A stretch of DNA of 64,000 nt from Arachnopeziza araneosa (lineage: Eukaryota; Ascomycota; Leotiomycetes; Helotiales; Arachnopezizaceae). The DNA is taken from NCBI GenBank assembly GCA_003988855.1, contig QYAI01000032.1:124001-188000 (forward strand), written 5' to 3'. The notes under the pieces were generated by a model. The model was given only the letters and a program-made list of their open reading frames with translations, did no database searches and had not been told where the DNA came from. The position numbers were made by a program, and so were the translations under genes. Shown here piece after piece: positions 32,981-43,755 of the stretch (position 1 is the first letter of the stretch; each line of letters starts with the position of its first letter).

Positions 32981-34015
32981 ATGGTATTTTTTCCTGCAAT
33001 CAGCCAAGAGCCTGCTGACCATCTCCAGTCTCAGAACGAATCTTCAGAGCCCAAATTCCTCCATCCACGAGCATTGTCGGAGCGCGTCCAACTGGGCCAA
33101 GGTACTACCTTCCTCCCAGGAAAACGAGATCCTTCTGTTTCCCACCTCATTGACCACGTCCTTGAACATGGCTATGTAATATTACCCAACCTGTTCACCA
33201 CAGAACAAGTCGCCCTTGCCAACCGCGAACTCGCCCGTCTCGATGCCGAAAACACTTCAGGTCCTGCCTCGAAAGCTGGAAGAAACTCCTTCGAAGGGTT
33301 TAACACCCAGCGTATATACGCCTTGGCCGACAAGAGTCGAGCATTCGACTGCTTCGTCATTCATGATACGGTGATGAAGTTGAATGATTATTTTCTGCAG
33401 GAGAATTGCCTGCTTACTAGTTTTCACACGGTTGTCATTCAACCTGGTGAAAAAAAACAGACGATACATACGGATGATGGATTGATTGTGCTGCCAAGGC
33501 CGCGGCCATTAATGGGAATTGTGAGTGAGACGTTTGATGGATTTGGCACAGCTGATTGAGAGTGGTAGGGTACAATGGTATCATTGGACGACTTTACTGC
33601 CACCAATGGTGCAACCACATTAATTCCTGGTTCGCATCTCTGGTCCGACGAGCGAATCCCAACACGCGAGGAGATGATCCCAGCAATAATGCCAGCGGGG
33701 TCTATGGTTTACTTCCTCAATACGCTGTTCCATTCCGGAGGAGCAAACACTTCCGATAAACCGAGAAGGAGCATGACCGTGCAATATTGTCAGCCTTGGC
33801 TACGGACATTTGAAAATATGACCATAGCTCTGGGTTGGGAGGAGTTAGATAAAGTCCCGAAGAGATTATTACAGCTTATGGGCTTTAGCATGCACAACTT
33901 CATGGGATATGTAGATGGGAGAGCCCCCAGAACAGGCATAGAGATGAGGAAAGAGAGATTGATCGAATGGGCGCTGAAACAGCGGGAAAAAGAAAAGAAT
34001 AAGTCGAAGCTGTGA
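32981..34015 (+). CDS. Phytanoyl-CoA dioxygenase (PhyH)-like Fe(II)/2-oxoglutarate oxygenase
   Basis: Two exons (32981-33520 and 33569-34015, intron 48 nt) give 328 residues. The iron triad is visible as H-T-D in TIHTDDG (H163, D165) and the distal His in LFHSGGANTS. The 2-oxoglutarate-binding Arg probably follows in DKPRRSMTVQY. The block SLDDFTATNGATTLIPGSHLW is the most conserved stretch of the family. N-terminal residues 1-45 are variable. Fungal members hydroxylate or desaturate diverse metabolites; many belong to meroterpenoid or alkaloid clusters, others are free-standing. The neighbouring divergent SDR suggests a small oxidation module. No peroxisomal PTS1 (ends KSKL, which is close to SKL and could act as one). 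Confidence 0.88.
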
Positions 34016-34650
34016 GGTTTGGTTACTGGACTTATTGTACAACTTATATTCACCCATGGTTTTCACTCCATTTTGATCTCGAAGTTTGCGACCTGCGTAA
34101 GGAATTTTTTGGGCAGAGTAGTACTCTGTTAATTGACATTATCAATCGAAAGCCAAAGTTTTCCAATACATTTCAAGGCTATATTAGCACAGACCGTCGA
34201 GGCGGGCAAAATTCGTCTTGGACAAGCACTTGAAACCTAAAAAGCAGAGCTCGTTGCGATTTCCTGACGCTTTGGCGAAGAGGAATTTTAACCGCTTCGC
34301 GTGGGGAGTGTTATGAAGTCTGGAGAGCTTGCTTCTACGTGGGACTTTCTACTTGCTATATATGTACTTAAAACCTCCTACTTATAGTATTAGAGTAGTA
34401 GCTGAATTAGTATTCAAGTTAATCAATTATTCTAAGGGATTTCCCTAGGACCCCTTCTCTTTTTAAAGTGTCAGAAGATAGATGGTTACAAAAATCACGT
34501 GCGCGTAGCTTTCTACATTAAACCTGAGTATTTAATTGAAAGGTATTATTTTTAAACCAAAATTAGAGTACTTCAAGGGCGTATATACTCTAGGGACTTC
34601 CCCTAGGATCCCTTCTTTTCTTTAAATGGCAAAGAGACTGATAAGTTCTC
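34016..34650. other. AT-rich intergenic region with a direct duplication
   Basis: About 635 bp, AT-rich, possibly shaped by repeat-induced point mutation or by old transposon loss. It contains two diverged copies of a 33-34 bp element (listed separately). No gene seen. Confidence 0.5.
34435..34625 (+). repeat. Two diverged copies of a 33-34 bp element
   Basis: Copy 1 at 34435-34467 and copy 2 at 34592-34625 share AGGGA-TTCC-CTAGGA-CCCTTCT and a closing TTTAAA. They differ by a handful of substitutions and one inserted base. Both contain a near-palindromic CCTAGG core. They are 124 bp apart in the same orientation. Origin unknown. Confidence 0.75.
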
Positions 34651-34687
34651 GAGTCAGGTGACAGATATTGTCACGGTCACCTGACTC
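34651..34687. repeat. Perfect inverted repeat with nested palindrome
   Basis: The arms GAGTCAGGTGAC (34651-34662) and GTCACCTGACTC (34676-34687) are exact complements. Inside, GTGACA and TGTCAC form a second inverted pair. The right arm overlaps the stop codon (34686-34688) of the minus-strand TNT-fold gene. It could form a stem in that gene's 3' end, act as a terminator or processing element, or be a protein-binding site. Confidence 0.85.
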
Positions 34688-35583
34688 AAAGCGAGCTCAG
34701 GTCAACTCTTACAATGAATCCACCGTTGATCAGACCCATGATATTGGTCGCGAGTTGGAATTGAGTCCCATAGCCAATTTGCCCGAACCAGGGAGCTATG
34801 GGACCAGTTAAGGCATTGAAAGGCTTGACAACTTTATAGACGTGATAGTTGTAGGGATACCTATTCCTTCCATTAACACTATCTCATCACATTTGCATCT
34901 AAGAATGTCGGAGATCACCAAACAAGAGAAAGGAAAGAAGGAGAACTCACGCTCCACCTGCTGGCGTATCCAAGTTAGAGGGGGGCAAAGCCCTTTGATT
35001 ATACGGAGCCCCTTGCGGCGAAACAAAGGTACCATACTCACTTCCGAAGCGATCTAATAGGAGTCCGACTGGTAAAGTGATCGTTCCCTCAATTGGAGCA
35101 CCGGTGGTCGAGAGTTGGAATCCGTCATCAGGTGGGTAGATGTAGGAGCCAGCGGTCGAATCGAACCACTTCTGGAGGTATTGGCCTGGACAAAGGCCAC
35201 CGAATGCAGAGTACTCTGCTACCAACGTCCCGAGGGGAATGCCATCTGGGTAGCGCTTGGGACCGAGGCGGTAGTCACCACAGACGTAGGTGTGCTGGAC
35301 CGGTTAGTCAATAGTTGGACTAGTAATCTAGTGTAAAGGAGTAGCTTACCTCGAGTGTCTCGTTAAAGTTTGTGCCAGCGCAAAAGTCTAGTCAGTGAGC
35401 ATGATTCCTCGGGATCTCGTCTTGATCTGGAAAAGGGAAAGAAGGGAGACGTCGAATCGATGACTTACCAGGACACTGTTTAGTATTATCCGTGTCGACC
35501 TCCGACCTCATCTGGTGACGGAGAGGAGATGCACTGACGAGAGCCAGGATAGCAGCGAACGAGACAATGTTGGAGAGATACAT
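34686..35583 (-). CDS. Secreted TNT-domain protein, NADase-like
   Basis: Four exons (35469-35583, 35350-35387, 34951-35294, 34686-34860) give 223 residues with every junction in frame. A signal peptide of about 18 residues (ending ALVSASP) is followed by a Cys-containing linker. The domain of the tuberculosis necrotizing toxin type (TNT) occupies about residues 85-223. Visible markers are LLLDRFGS, FVSPQGAPYNQRALPP, YHVYKVVKP and PIAPWFGQ, which match the NAD glycohydrolase fold seen in fungal surface NADases. The family cleaves NAD(P) to nicotinamide and ADP-ribose. No immunity-factor gene adjoins it. Fungal versions are secreted or conidial-surface enzymes. Activity here is inferred from family only. 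The second exon is just 38 nt. Confidence 0.83.
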
Positions 35584-38500
35584 CGCAGCGACGGTTTACA
35601 AGCAGAAGAGCGAGGAGAAGTGAGACGAAAGAAGCGCTTGCATATCCGTCCTCACCTCACTTTTATATTCCATCCCGCAGCGCAGCACAGCAGAGCAGAG
35701 CAGAGCTCCACAACAGCGCTGCAGCTTATGTCTTGGACGATCCGGCTGCAGGACCATGGGCCAGGCACATGCGGGGCCTTTGCATTACTGCAAGCCACAC
35801 CAGCGCTGAACCTCTCGGACCGGAGCTGGGCGAGACAAAATCAGATCAAATTAAGACATGTGTACGATTCGACTCGCTCTTTGGAGGTTTGCATTTGCTT
35901 GCGATGCAGCCACTCGATGCGCTGATCCAAATGTGGTAGCATGTCTTGGAGAATGAGCATGCCGAGCCCTGATTGATTGCCGGCCAACAAGAGAGGTCCA
36001 GGTGATTCGAAAACCACGACAACGAGCGTGGAACCTGCAGCTACGCTTGCTTTTCCCTTCTCTCTCGTTAGGCATGTCTCATTTGACAGCGGTGGGAATG
36101 AGCACCTTTATTTCAGCTCTATTGACCGAGTCATTATAGGCCAATGCCTATGTGGCCGAAATTGCCTCTCTGTACCTCTGCATCTTTCCGCAGCTACTCT
36201 ATGTATGGCAGATCACGGAAGCTTCTTGAAATGAGTGAATACTTTCGATTGAGAATTTCCTACTTATGGAGAATAATTCTGCTGCAGGTCTATCCTTATG
36301 ATAATGCAATGTCGATCTTCATTTCAGACTATGCGCCCTCTCTTCTCATGTTCTGTACCATCGCAATCAGCAAGGAAGAAAGAAAGCTGCCATTATAGAT
36401 AGGCGGAGAATGATCAAGCATACCAGAAGCCTGTACCTTTGATTATCAGCTGGGTATCAAGCAGAAATTACGGGATAACATGCCTTTCCATTTGAAGAAT
36501 GCTCGAGTATTATGTGTCGCATAGCACTGTAGCGCATTCTGGAATTTATATATTCATGCTTCTGCTTGGTGCCTGCTGTCCATTTTTAAGAGAAACGTCG
36601 GATTATGTATAAAAGTCTTTGGAGGAGAGTCTTACCGGAAGATTATGGCTGGAGACGGAGACTAGGAAATACTAGTTGAAGATGGTCTGGGAGGATTTAA
36701 GCATGCCAAGAAGACGTCCATGTCGACGGAAGCAGGACTATCATAGCATGCCTCATCCATATCAGCAAACTTTGTCTTGAAACTGCATGATGCAGCATAA
36801 TTTTGATGCATCCTCGTGCCAGAATCCCCATTTTTGGCTCTCCGGGTCCAAAGACAGGTACCAAAATATCCCAAGCTCCGATATCACTGCGCCTTTATAA
36901 AGCCCAAATGAAGCCATCAAGTAGTTTCTGAGAAGAGGAGGCTTGATCTTCTCTTGAAGAAGATAAGGGTAATCATCAAGAATTCCGCCTTGCTTCTAAG
37001 AATGAGACCATCCTCTCACCATAGATTTTTGGCCCACCTCCCTGGACCAAAGGCCGGGACGTAGTGTCTTGCTGTCCATAAATCCAACGCAATGTTTCTC
37101 CCTATCTCTCCCTCTGCTGTTTTATCGAGTAGACACACACTGGTATATGTTCTTTGCACCAGTTCCGCTTCTAGGGGTGGAAGCCATCGCCTGAGAGTGC
37201 CAGGAACTTGTAGTGCTTGTTGGACTTTCTTGTGACTTGCTAACTGCGCCTCGAACAGTCTGACGAAAGTCATATCGATATTGAACGCTTTCGTTTTCGC
37301 AGGAGTGAGAGGACTTTGAGATTGGTCGTCGTTCTCAACCGACTCTTCAACCCTAGCCGTGATCAAGAGCGGGCTTCAATATCACGCCTGATTTCACGAG
37401 TCTGAGCGACCAGCGCCGAAATCTGTAGGCAATAAAGTGGCTCATGGCCTTATTTATTTCTTGAAGGGTTCCCCATGAGATGATGATCGAATTGATGAGA
37501 TTTGACCGGTGTTGAATCACAGCCCAAGACAATTCGTGCTATCCTAATCGTACATCGGAATCAATCTTTCGGAGTATCTTATTCTTTAGTGTTTTTCGAC
37601 TTTTCCGGAGTTTCTTCTGGTCTCAATCTTATCTAGATTTAGACTTTCAAGATCTGATATCATGTTTTCCAGGTGTCCAAGCGTGCTCTGGGTTTGGTGT
37701 TTCAAAACGTATGCGCGGCTTACTTTGATCCGGGTTGCGTTGCATTCTAAATTGCGTGATGAGATGATGCTTTGATAATCCGCTTTGCGCTTATCCTCCG
37801 AGAAGAAACAAATGTCAAGGCTGAATATGATGCAGGGGTATAATATACTTGATAAGGTAGCTCGAGCAATAATCTCCTACACCTAAAGTCTCAATGTTCG
37901 GATTTTATTATGTGATCGTTCTCAGGGATCAGCACCGGACGTTGATATTCCGTGCATCTATAAGTTATCGTATCTCCCTCTTCTTGGTCTTTAATGTGCT
38001 GTATGATCTCGCTTTATACTACAGGTTCCTCACGCTCATCACTTCCAAATCTTCAACCATGGATTTCATGCCTGCAGTCGTTGATACCGTTATATTTCAG
38101 CTATCTCTTGTCACTACAAGCAGTGTCTTTGCTGTCATGTTCACCGCGTTCTGGGTTCTCTTTGTATCCAAGTCGCATGTATCATCGGATTCTTATTTCC
38201 ACCCCACTTCGAGGTCCATAGCACCTCAAGTAGTCAAGTGATTTGTAAGAGAAGTTGTTCCAATAAAGCATTACAAGTATTCTCTCTAACCACTCGGCAG
38301 GGGACCTTCAACCTTCGACATGTTTCGGAGTTGTACGAACCTCAATCTCCATAAACTATGTGCAAGGTACGAAAGCCAACCTTGAATTGGATGCCAGAAC
38401 GATCCCAATCGTTAAAGTTGAATTGTGCCTCGCAGTTGGTATATTTCTAGGCATAGGACAATAGCAGCTATATGGATGAACGGATTGAGTCTGAGGATAC

Positions 38501-39835
38501 TTCTCAATATGCTCTCGGAAGTTGTAGAGCGCTGTCCACCTGGCGGAATCATGATTGAAGAATCAGGGGGAACCAATTGAGCTATATCTTCAAGGGAAAT
38601 CTTCAACTCATTTATTTGAGTGTCGTTACGCTTTTCAGACTTTCAAATTAAATGAAAACATCAAGAGGGGCATCCAGAACATTTGCTTATTTCATAACCC
38701 TCCTCACACGAATAGGACCGACCACATCTTCCAACCCATCTCCAAGCTCTCCCTCCAAGACCGAGCCTTGTGCAAAACCTCTACTTCGCCTCTCTCCCGC
38801 CTCCCTGCCACCATTCTCCGTATTTCAGGCATGCAATCGCGCCAAAATGATAGAAGCCTATCGAGATGGGGTCGGAGAATTTGCCGCTGAGAAAGCTGGA
38901 TCTCCATCTGTGTAGCGGTTGTTTAGATGATGCCAGTCATTCGACAGCTCCTCGTGCTGACAATAGCCCTGGGGAGATGAAGAGAAAGATACAAGTTGAC
39001 TTAAGGTTAACTTTAATTGGGCCAAAGACAATCGTGCCTCTTGCTCCGAAGCCAATTAACGCCGAATTCGGATACGAGTATAACTTTGATCTATGCACTT
39101 GTATCAGAAGTGAAGTAGAATGTCTCCCTCATCGACGATGCGCTACAAACTAGATTCTCGTAGATACTATTGGCAGTGCTCTGATTGAGCTACTGCAAAA
39201 GGGTTAGGTCATTGAACACGTTCGTAATTCACTCAAGATGCGACGTGAAGTCCATTGGCCCTATCATGATGCCCGACGAGACGCAGTTTGCTGACTGCAC
39301 CTCGACCTGAAATACAATGACATAAAGATTCTTGACGCGGACTTGACACTGATTCGAGCAGGGGCGTATCTATATCGGACTTTGGATTCGCCACGATTCG
39401 AGGCAAGACATCACGCCGCATGGAAATGGCCTCACCATTGTCATCATAGCAGCGGATCTCTAACGCCGATCTACCTTGCATTGCCGATTTCTCGGACTTG
39501 CGCCACTTTCGTTCGGCATTAAAGACTTCATCCTTGTGTGGCCAAGCAACAGATAACTTGATATTTTTACATTCGGCTTGATTGTGGTGCAGATGGTTGA
39601 TGAAAACGGAAACAACAACACGCCGATTTTACGTCGGAGATAGTAAGGTTATTTGGAGCGATGAAGCTGCAGTTTATTATGTCTGTTGATAAAATAAATA
39701 GGTCGAATGCCGCACTTGATGTTGAACGTTCTTTGCTACATTCTATTACGCTCATCACTCTATTCACTTTAATACATTTAGCTCGTTCATCACCACAAAC
39801 TGACGCTCGATTCGATAAACGCAACTCCATCCACA
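35584..39835. other. Gene-poor 4.2-kb region
   Basis: No intact gene was identified. A decayed gene fragment is present near 37.0-37.4 kb (listed separately). A small hydrophobic frame occurs at 38059-38241. A minus-strand open stretch ending at 39233 (back to about 39628) encodes 130 residues without recognisable motifs. The area from 35680 to 35900 is GC-richer and contains GCAGAGCA-type short repeats. This region may represent eroded mobile or duplicated sequence. Confidence 0.45.
37016..37430 (-). pseudogene. Decayed gene fragment of unknown family
   Basis: Frame 37016-37366 encodes a protein-like stretch with blocks LRRWLPPLEAELVQRTY and HYVPAFGPGRWAKNLW. Immediately upstream another frame, after a possible CTACAG acceptor near 37418, reads ISALVAQTREIRRDIEARS and then stops. 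The two appear to be one former exon broken by a frameshift near 37370. There is no plausible start or complete gene structure. A shortened second copy of the last block is seen at about 36830-36860, suggesting internal duplication before decay. I cannot name the parent family. Confidence 0.45.
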
Positions 39836-40974
39836 ATGCAGAACATCCAATCCAAGGTTCAGAATGTCCTTCACGGTCACCATTCATCTACTTCGGGCAA
39901 AGGCCACACAATTCTCGTGACAGGTGGTTCTGGCTTCGTCGCAGCTGACGTGCTTAATGCGTTCCTCTCGCGTGGTTACCACGTCCGCACCACCGTCCGC
40001 AGTGATTCAAGTGCCGAGAAGATCAAGAAATCACACAGCAAATACATAGACCAATTATCATTCGTTATTGTGCCAGATATCGAGACACCGGGAGGACACG
40101 ATGAAGCTGTGAAGGGTGTTGATGGGGTGAGTTTTCAGATTCGAGCATCATAGACGCAGGATCTAATCAATTGCAGGTCATTCATACCGCCAGCCCCTTC
40201 ATCTTGAATCCGAAGGACAACGAGAGAGATCTCTTGCACCCTGCGATCAACGGAACGGTATCGGTCTTGACTTCTATCCAGAAGAATGCCCCGAACGTGA
40301 AGCGTGTGGTCATTACTTCCTCTTTCGCATCCATCGGCGACATGGACAAAGGTAAAAGACCTGGGTATACTTATAGCGAGGCTGATTGGAACCCCATCAC
40401 CTACCCTGAAGCGGCTGCAAAGGACACACCAGGAGACATCGTTTACTGCGCATCTAAGGTCTTTGCCGAGAAAGCAGCCTTCGAATTTGTCGAGAAGAAC
40501 AAACCCAACTTCAGTATCTCGACCATCTGCCCACCGATGATTTACGGACCAGCTGCACAGGTCATTGAAAGCCTGGATCACCTCAACACTTCCACAGCCG
40601 ACATCTATCGCCTCTTCAACGGCTCTGAAAAGACCGTTCCAGAAACAGGGTACTATGGGTTTGTGGACGTGAGAGATGTTGGCGAAGCCCACGCTCGCGC
40701 ATACGAGGTACCTGAAGCTGCCGGACAGAGATATTTCTGTGTTTCGGCTGGTTACACCTTTCAACAGGTTTGTGATATCATCCGCGAGAAGTTTCCGGAG
40801 AAGAGGGATTTGACTCCAGAGGGGCATCCCGGAGCACCATATCCAGATGTGTACGGTGTTGATGGTAGCAAGATAAGAAGAGAATTGGGAATGAAATTCA
40901 GGGACTTGGAAGAGACCATTGTTGATATGGTAACGGAGCTGATTAAGATTGAGAAGAGGGTTGGGAAGGCTTAG
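39836..40974 (+). CDS. NAD(P)-dependent epimerase/reductase, DFR/GRE2-like
   Basis: Two exons (39836-40126, 40177-40974; intron 50 nt, GTGAGT/GCAG, phase 0) give 362 residues. The extended SDR cofactor motif is VTGGSGFVAADV near residue 28. VIHTASPF follows at the exon junction, and the catalytic Y187-x-x-x-K191 lies in YCASKVFAEKAA. The block ICPPMIYGP and the C-terminal substrate region fit dihydroflavonol-4-reductase / methylglyoxal reductase (Gre2) relatives. These reduce carbonyl compounds such as methylglyoxal or isovaleraldehyde, using NADPH. The N-terminus is about 20 residues longer than in yeast Gre2. Substrate cannot be told. Confidence 0.87.
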
Positions 40975-42057
40975 GACATTTCGGCGGTTGAGATGCGAGA
41001 AAATAGTTTCTGGTTGTTTTTGTGTTGTTATTAATTGGTAGCGTTTTCAAAGTACCTGAATTCTTTCGACTTTTCACTTGCTTTGATTGACAGCATTTTC
41101 AAAGTCTTTGGCTTGCTTCGACTCTCACTTGCTTTCTGTCTGGTACTTGTGACAGTTGTTTCCAAATTTCGTCATTTCAACTTCAAGATCTCAACCCCTC
41201 CACACTGTCACGAAAAAGATTTCTGGACCTCGAAAACCAGCAAATATGAGTAATTATGTTGATGAATTGGCGATCGAGGTTAAAAAAGGGTTCAATAGTT
41301 AGAAACTAAGCAATATCGAAGAATATTTCCACGTGACTCGGGACAGGTTTTGAAGAAACGGCCAAGCCCCTTTGAAATGCAGGTTTCGCAGAGGTATGTG
41401 CACCTTTTCCACGTGGCTAAATGTTTACTCGTAGGAGGAAATGGGATTTCAGAAATGGCAGGATCCCGACGTCATTTTACATCATTGGTGGACTCTGTGC
41501 CCCCTTTAACACGGGAAGGTACAGGAGGGGCAAGCTCGATCCTGGAGGGTGATCGTTTGTGCCCTCCTTCAAACCTGGTTCGTCCTTGACGATGATTGGT
41601 TCGCCTTACAGCCACATCTCAATATGACGTTCAGCCACACGTCGCTCATGACGATGGAATATTGGGCTTATGCGGCGACAAATCCTTGAGACGTCTCGTG
41701 AGCTGCACCCACCCAATTGCGGGTTCCGATGTATACTGCCTGTTCTTTGTTGTAATTCAATCCTTGGGATCCTGCGGGGTCCCGGCGAGAAATGACGAAA
41801 AGAGCCTCGTGTTCTGAATGGTAACCTTATCCCTTCGGACTGATTCATCTGCCCTTTCATTTGGAACCGTCTAGATGTTTGATCTTTGTGGAAACTCCAA
41901 AAACAGGTTTGGAAGCTGCGTGTCCATTTTCTATTTAAGAAAGTCTTCGACCCAGAACTTCCTCTTCATTACAACACACAACTTCTAATCCACTCCTGAA
42001 TACTTGATCACTTCAACTTCACAAACCAACATCTCACTCTACAACAACCAAATCAAA
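40975..42057. other. Intergenic region between two plus-strand genes
   Basis: About 1.1 kb. It contains a 52-bp tandem duplication (listed separately) in the probable 3' region of the reductase gene. The last 60 bp before the next start are rich in CAA/CTT as in fungal 5' leaders. No gene. Confidence 0.5.
41040..41143 (+). repeat. Tandem duplication, 2 x 52 bp
   Basis: Units 41040-41091 and 41092-41143 share AGC-TTTTCAAAGT, a CTTTCGACT/CTTCGACT core and CACTTGCTTT. They differ by roughly a quarter of positions, so this is an old duplication. A weaker third piece may follow at about 41155. Confidence 0.7.
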
Positions 42058-42844
42058 ATGGCATCCACCATGGAAAAAGTCAAGGCTGAAATCAAGCACG
42101 TTCTTCACAAGGACACCAACACCGCCGCCACCACTGGCACAACCCATCACAATCACAATGCCACCGGAACCGGCGTCAACAGCGGTGTTCCAGAAGGCAC
42201 TGCTGGTCCCCACAACAGCAGAGTCGCCAACGCTGCCGACCCAAGAGTCGACTCTGATCTTGATAGCTCTCGCCAAACTGGTTACACCGGAACTGGTGCA
42301 GGCATCCATGGCAACAGCGGCACTACTACAGGAGTCACGACTGGTCCTCACTCATCAAACTTGTTGAACAAGGCCGACCCCAGAGGTGAGTCTATCGATA
42401 ATCTTTTGTGAGATGTTGACTAACCCTTACACAGTTGATTCTGATGCCGATGGTTCAAGAAACTTTGGCGCAGCTACCTATGGCCCAGGAGGTGCCAACA
42501 CCGGAAACTCGAACACCGTAGAAGGCAATACTGGTCTTGTTGGTGGAGGAACCGGTACCACTGGAGGCATTTCTCACTCAACCAATGCCGGTCCCCATGA
42601 TAGCAATGTTGCAAACAAGCTAGATCCTCGTGTTGATTCTGACTTGGACGGAAGTGGAAACCGAGTTGGAGCTCACAACGGAGGTATTTTCGGTGCTTCA
42701 GGTTCTCATGCAACTCCGGGTTCTGGAACTGCTCAGAATACTGCAGGACCTCATAACAGTGATACGGCCAACAAGATTGATCCTCGTGTCGACTCTGACC
42801 TCTCCGGAGGAAAGACTTTTGGAGGTAATGCAACCAATTATTAG
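42058..42844 (+). CDS. Hydrophilic four-repeat protein (GPHxS...NKxDPRVDSD), LEA-like
   Basis: Two exons (42058-42385, 42435-42844; intron 49 nt) give 245 residues, almost entirely Gly, Asn, Thr, Ser, Asp and His. Four copies of a motif of about 20 residues, GPH-S---NK-DPRVDSDLD, occur near residues 57, 98, 160 and 215, separated by Gly/Thr spacers. The intron falls inside the second repeat, exactly between DPR and VDSD. The composition suggests an intrinsically disordered hydrophilin or LEA-type stress protein. Repeats of this kind occur in fungal stress- and conidiation-linked proteins, but I know no biochemical function. No signal peptide. Confidence 0.8.
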
Positions 42845-43755
42845 ACGAACTTTGATCAGATAGATATCAACCTTTCGGTTGTATCTAATCAGGTTCGCAT
42901 TCGGTATCGAGATTTTCCTATTCAGCAAATACCCGAAGAGTAGTTGGTACCTGCACACACAGGGTGGCGATGCTTTTCACAAATCATATGGGAGTGTTAT
43001 TACTCAGGACCTAAAGTGATGATGCATGGGCTTTGGCACATAGCAATGCAACTCTTCACATGAATAATTTTGTCCCCTTTTGAACACGTGACTCTAAACA
43101 CTTTTAATTGTTGCATGTAAATCCGAGATATAAATAATCTTAATTGTTGTATGTAAAATCTGACATTTGAATACTTGTAACTGTTGCAAGTTTAGTTTGA
43201 CATTTGAATACTTATAATTGTTGCATGTAAAATCCAACATTTGAAACACGTCTAATTGTCGTATGTTAATATTAGCATTCAAATACTTTGGATTGTCGCA
43301 AGTTAAGTTCAACATTTAAGTACTTTTAATTGTTGCAAGTTGAGGTTAACATTTTAACACAACTTTAAAGAGAAAGTGTTTTATTAACATGACATAAAAT
43401 AAAATAATACCATAATACTTTTTAAGCCTTATATATAAGTAGAGTAAATATCTGTTTAATAATTTAAAATCTAGAAGTGTATAAACCATTGCATCTCCTA
43501 AGTTATCTTCTAATAGCAGTGTTCTTTGAATTATGTCAGCTACTGGTGAAGGGTCCAAGGATGGGGGTGGCTCGGTAAAACTCTCATTTCGACTCATCCA
43601 CGATAGCCACACATCGATCAAGGATACCATTCGTTTCTTCGTGTACATGATGTCGGGAGTCGCTTTCTGATCCACTCAGCCTACCGACATTCAATAGCAA
43701 AATATAAATCTTGACATCCTCCACGTTTATTTCTTTCTTCTTGTATGAGAAGCCA
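42845..43755. other. Intergenic region with minisatellite
   Basis: About 0.9 kb. A short imperfect stem-loop (ATCAACC-TTTC-GGTTG) lies about 20 bp past the stop of the repeat-protein gene, at roughly 42864-42884. The seven-unit 37-bp array occupies 43101-43359. A minus-strand frame at 43346-43675 is probably non-genic. The 16-bp sequence ATGTCAGCTACTGGTG is at 43533-43548. Confidence 0.55.
43101..43359 (+). repeat. 37-bp minisatellite, seven units
   Basis: Units start at 43101, 43137, 43174, 43211, 43249, 43286 and 43323 and are 36-38 bp long. The first half resembles CTTTTAATTGTTGCATGT and the second ends in TCTGACATTTGAATA. Units differ from each other at about 20-35 percent of positions, with transitions frequent. 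The array is AT-rich and intergenic, between the four-repeat protein gene and the acyltransferase gene. Confidence 0.9.

Noticed and set aside
38059..38241. 60-residue hydrophobic frame starting MDFMPAVV
   Set aside because: Two hydrophobic stretches but no conserved pattern, poor context and within a gene-poor, AT-rich area; likely chance.
39233..39628. Open minus-strand stretch of about 130 residues
   Set aside because: No start codon with family-like N-terminus, no recognisable motif and no splice partner; could be decayed coding sequence but cannot be supported.
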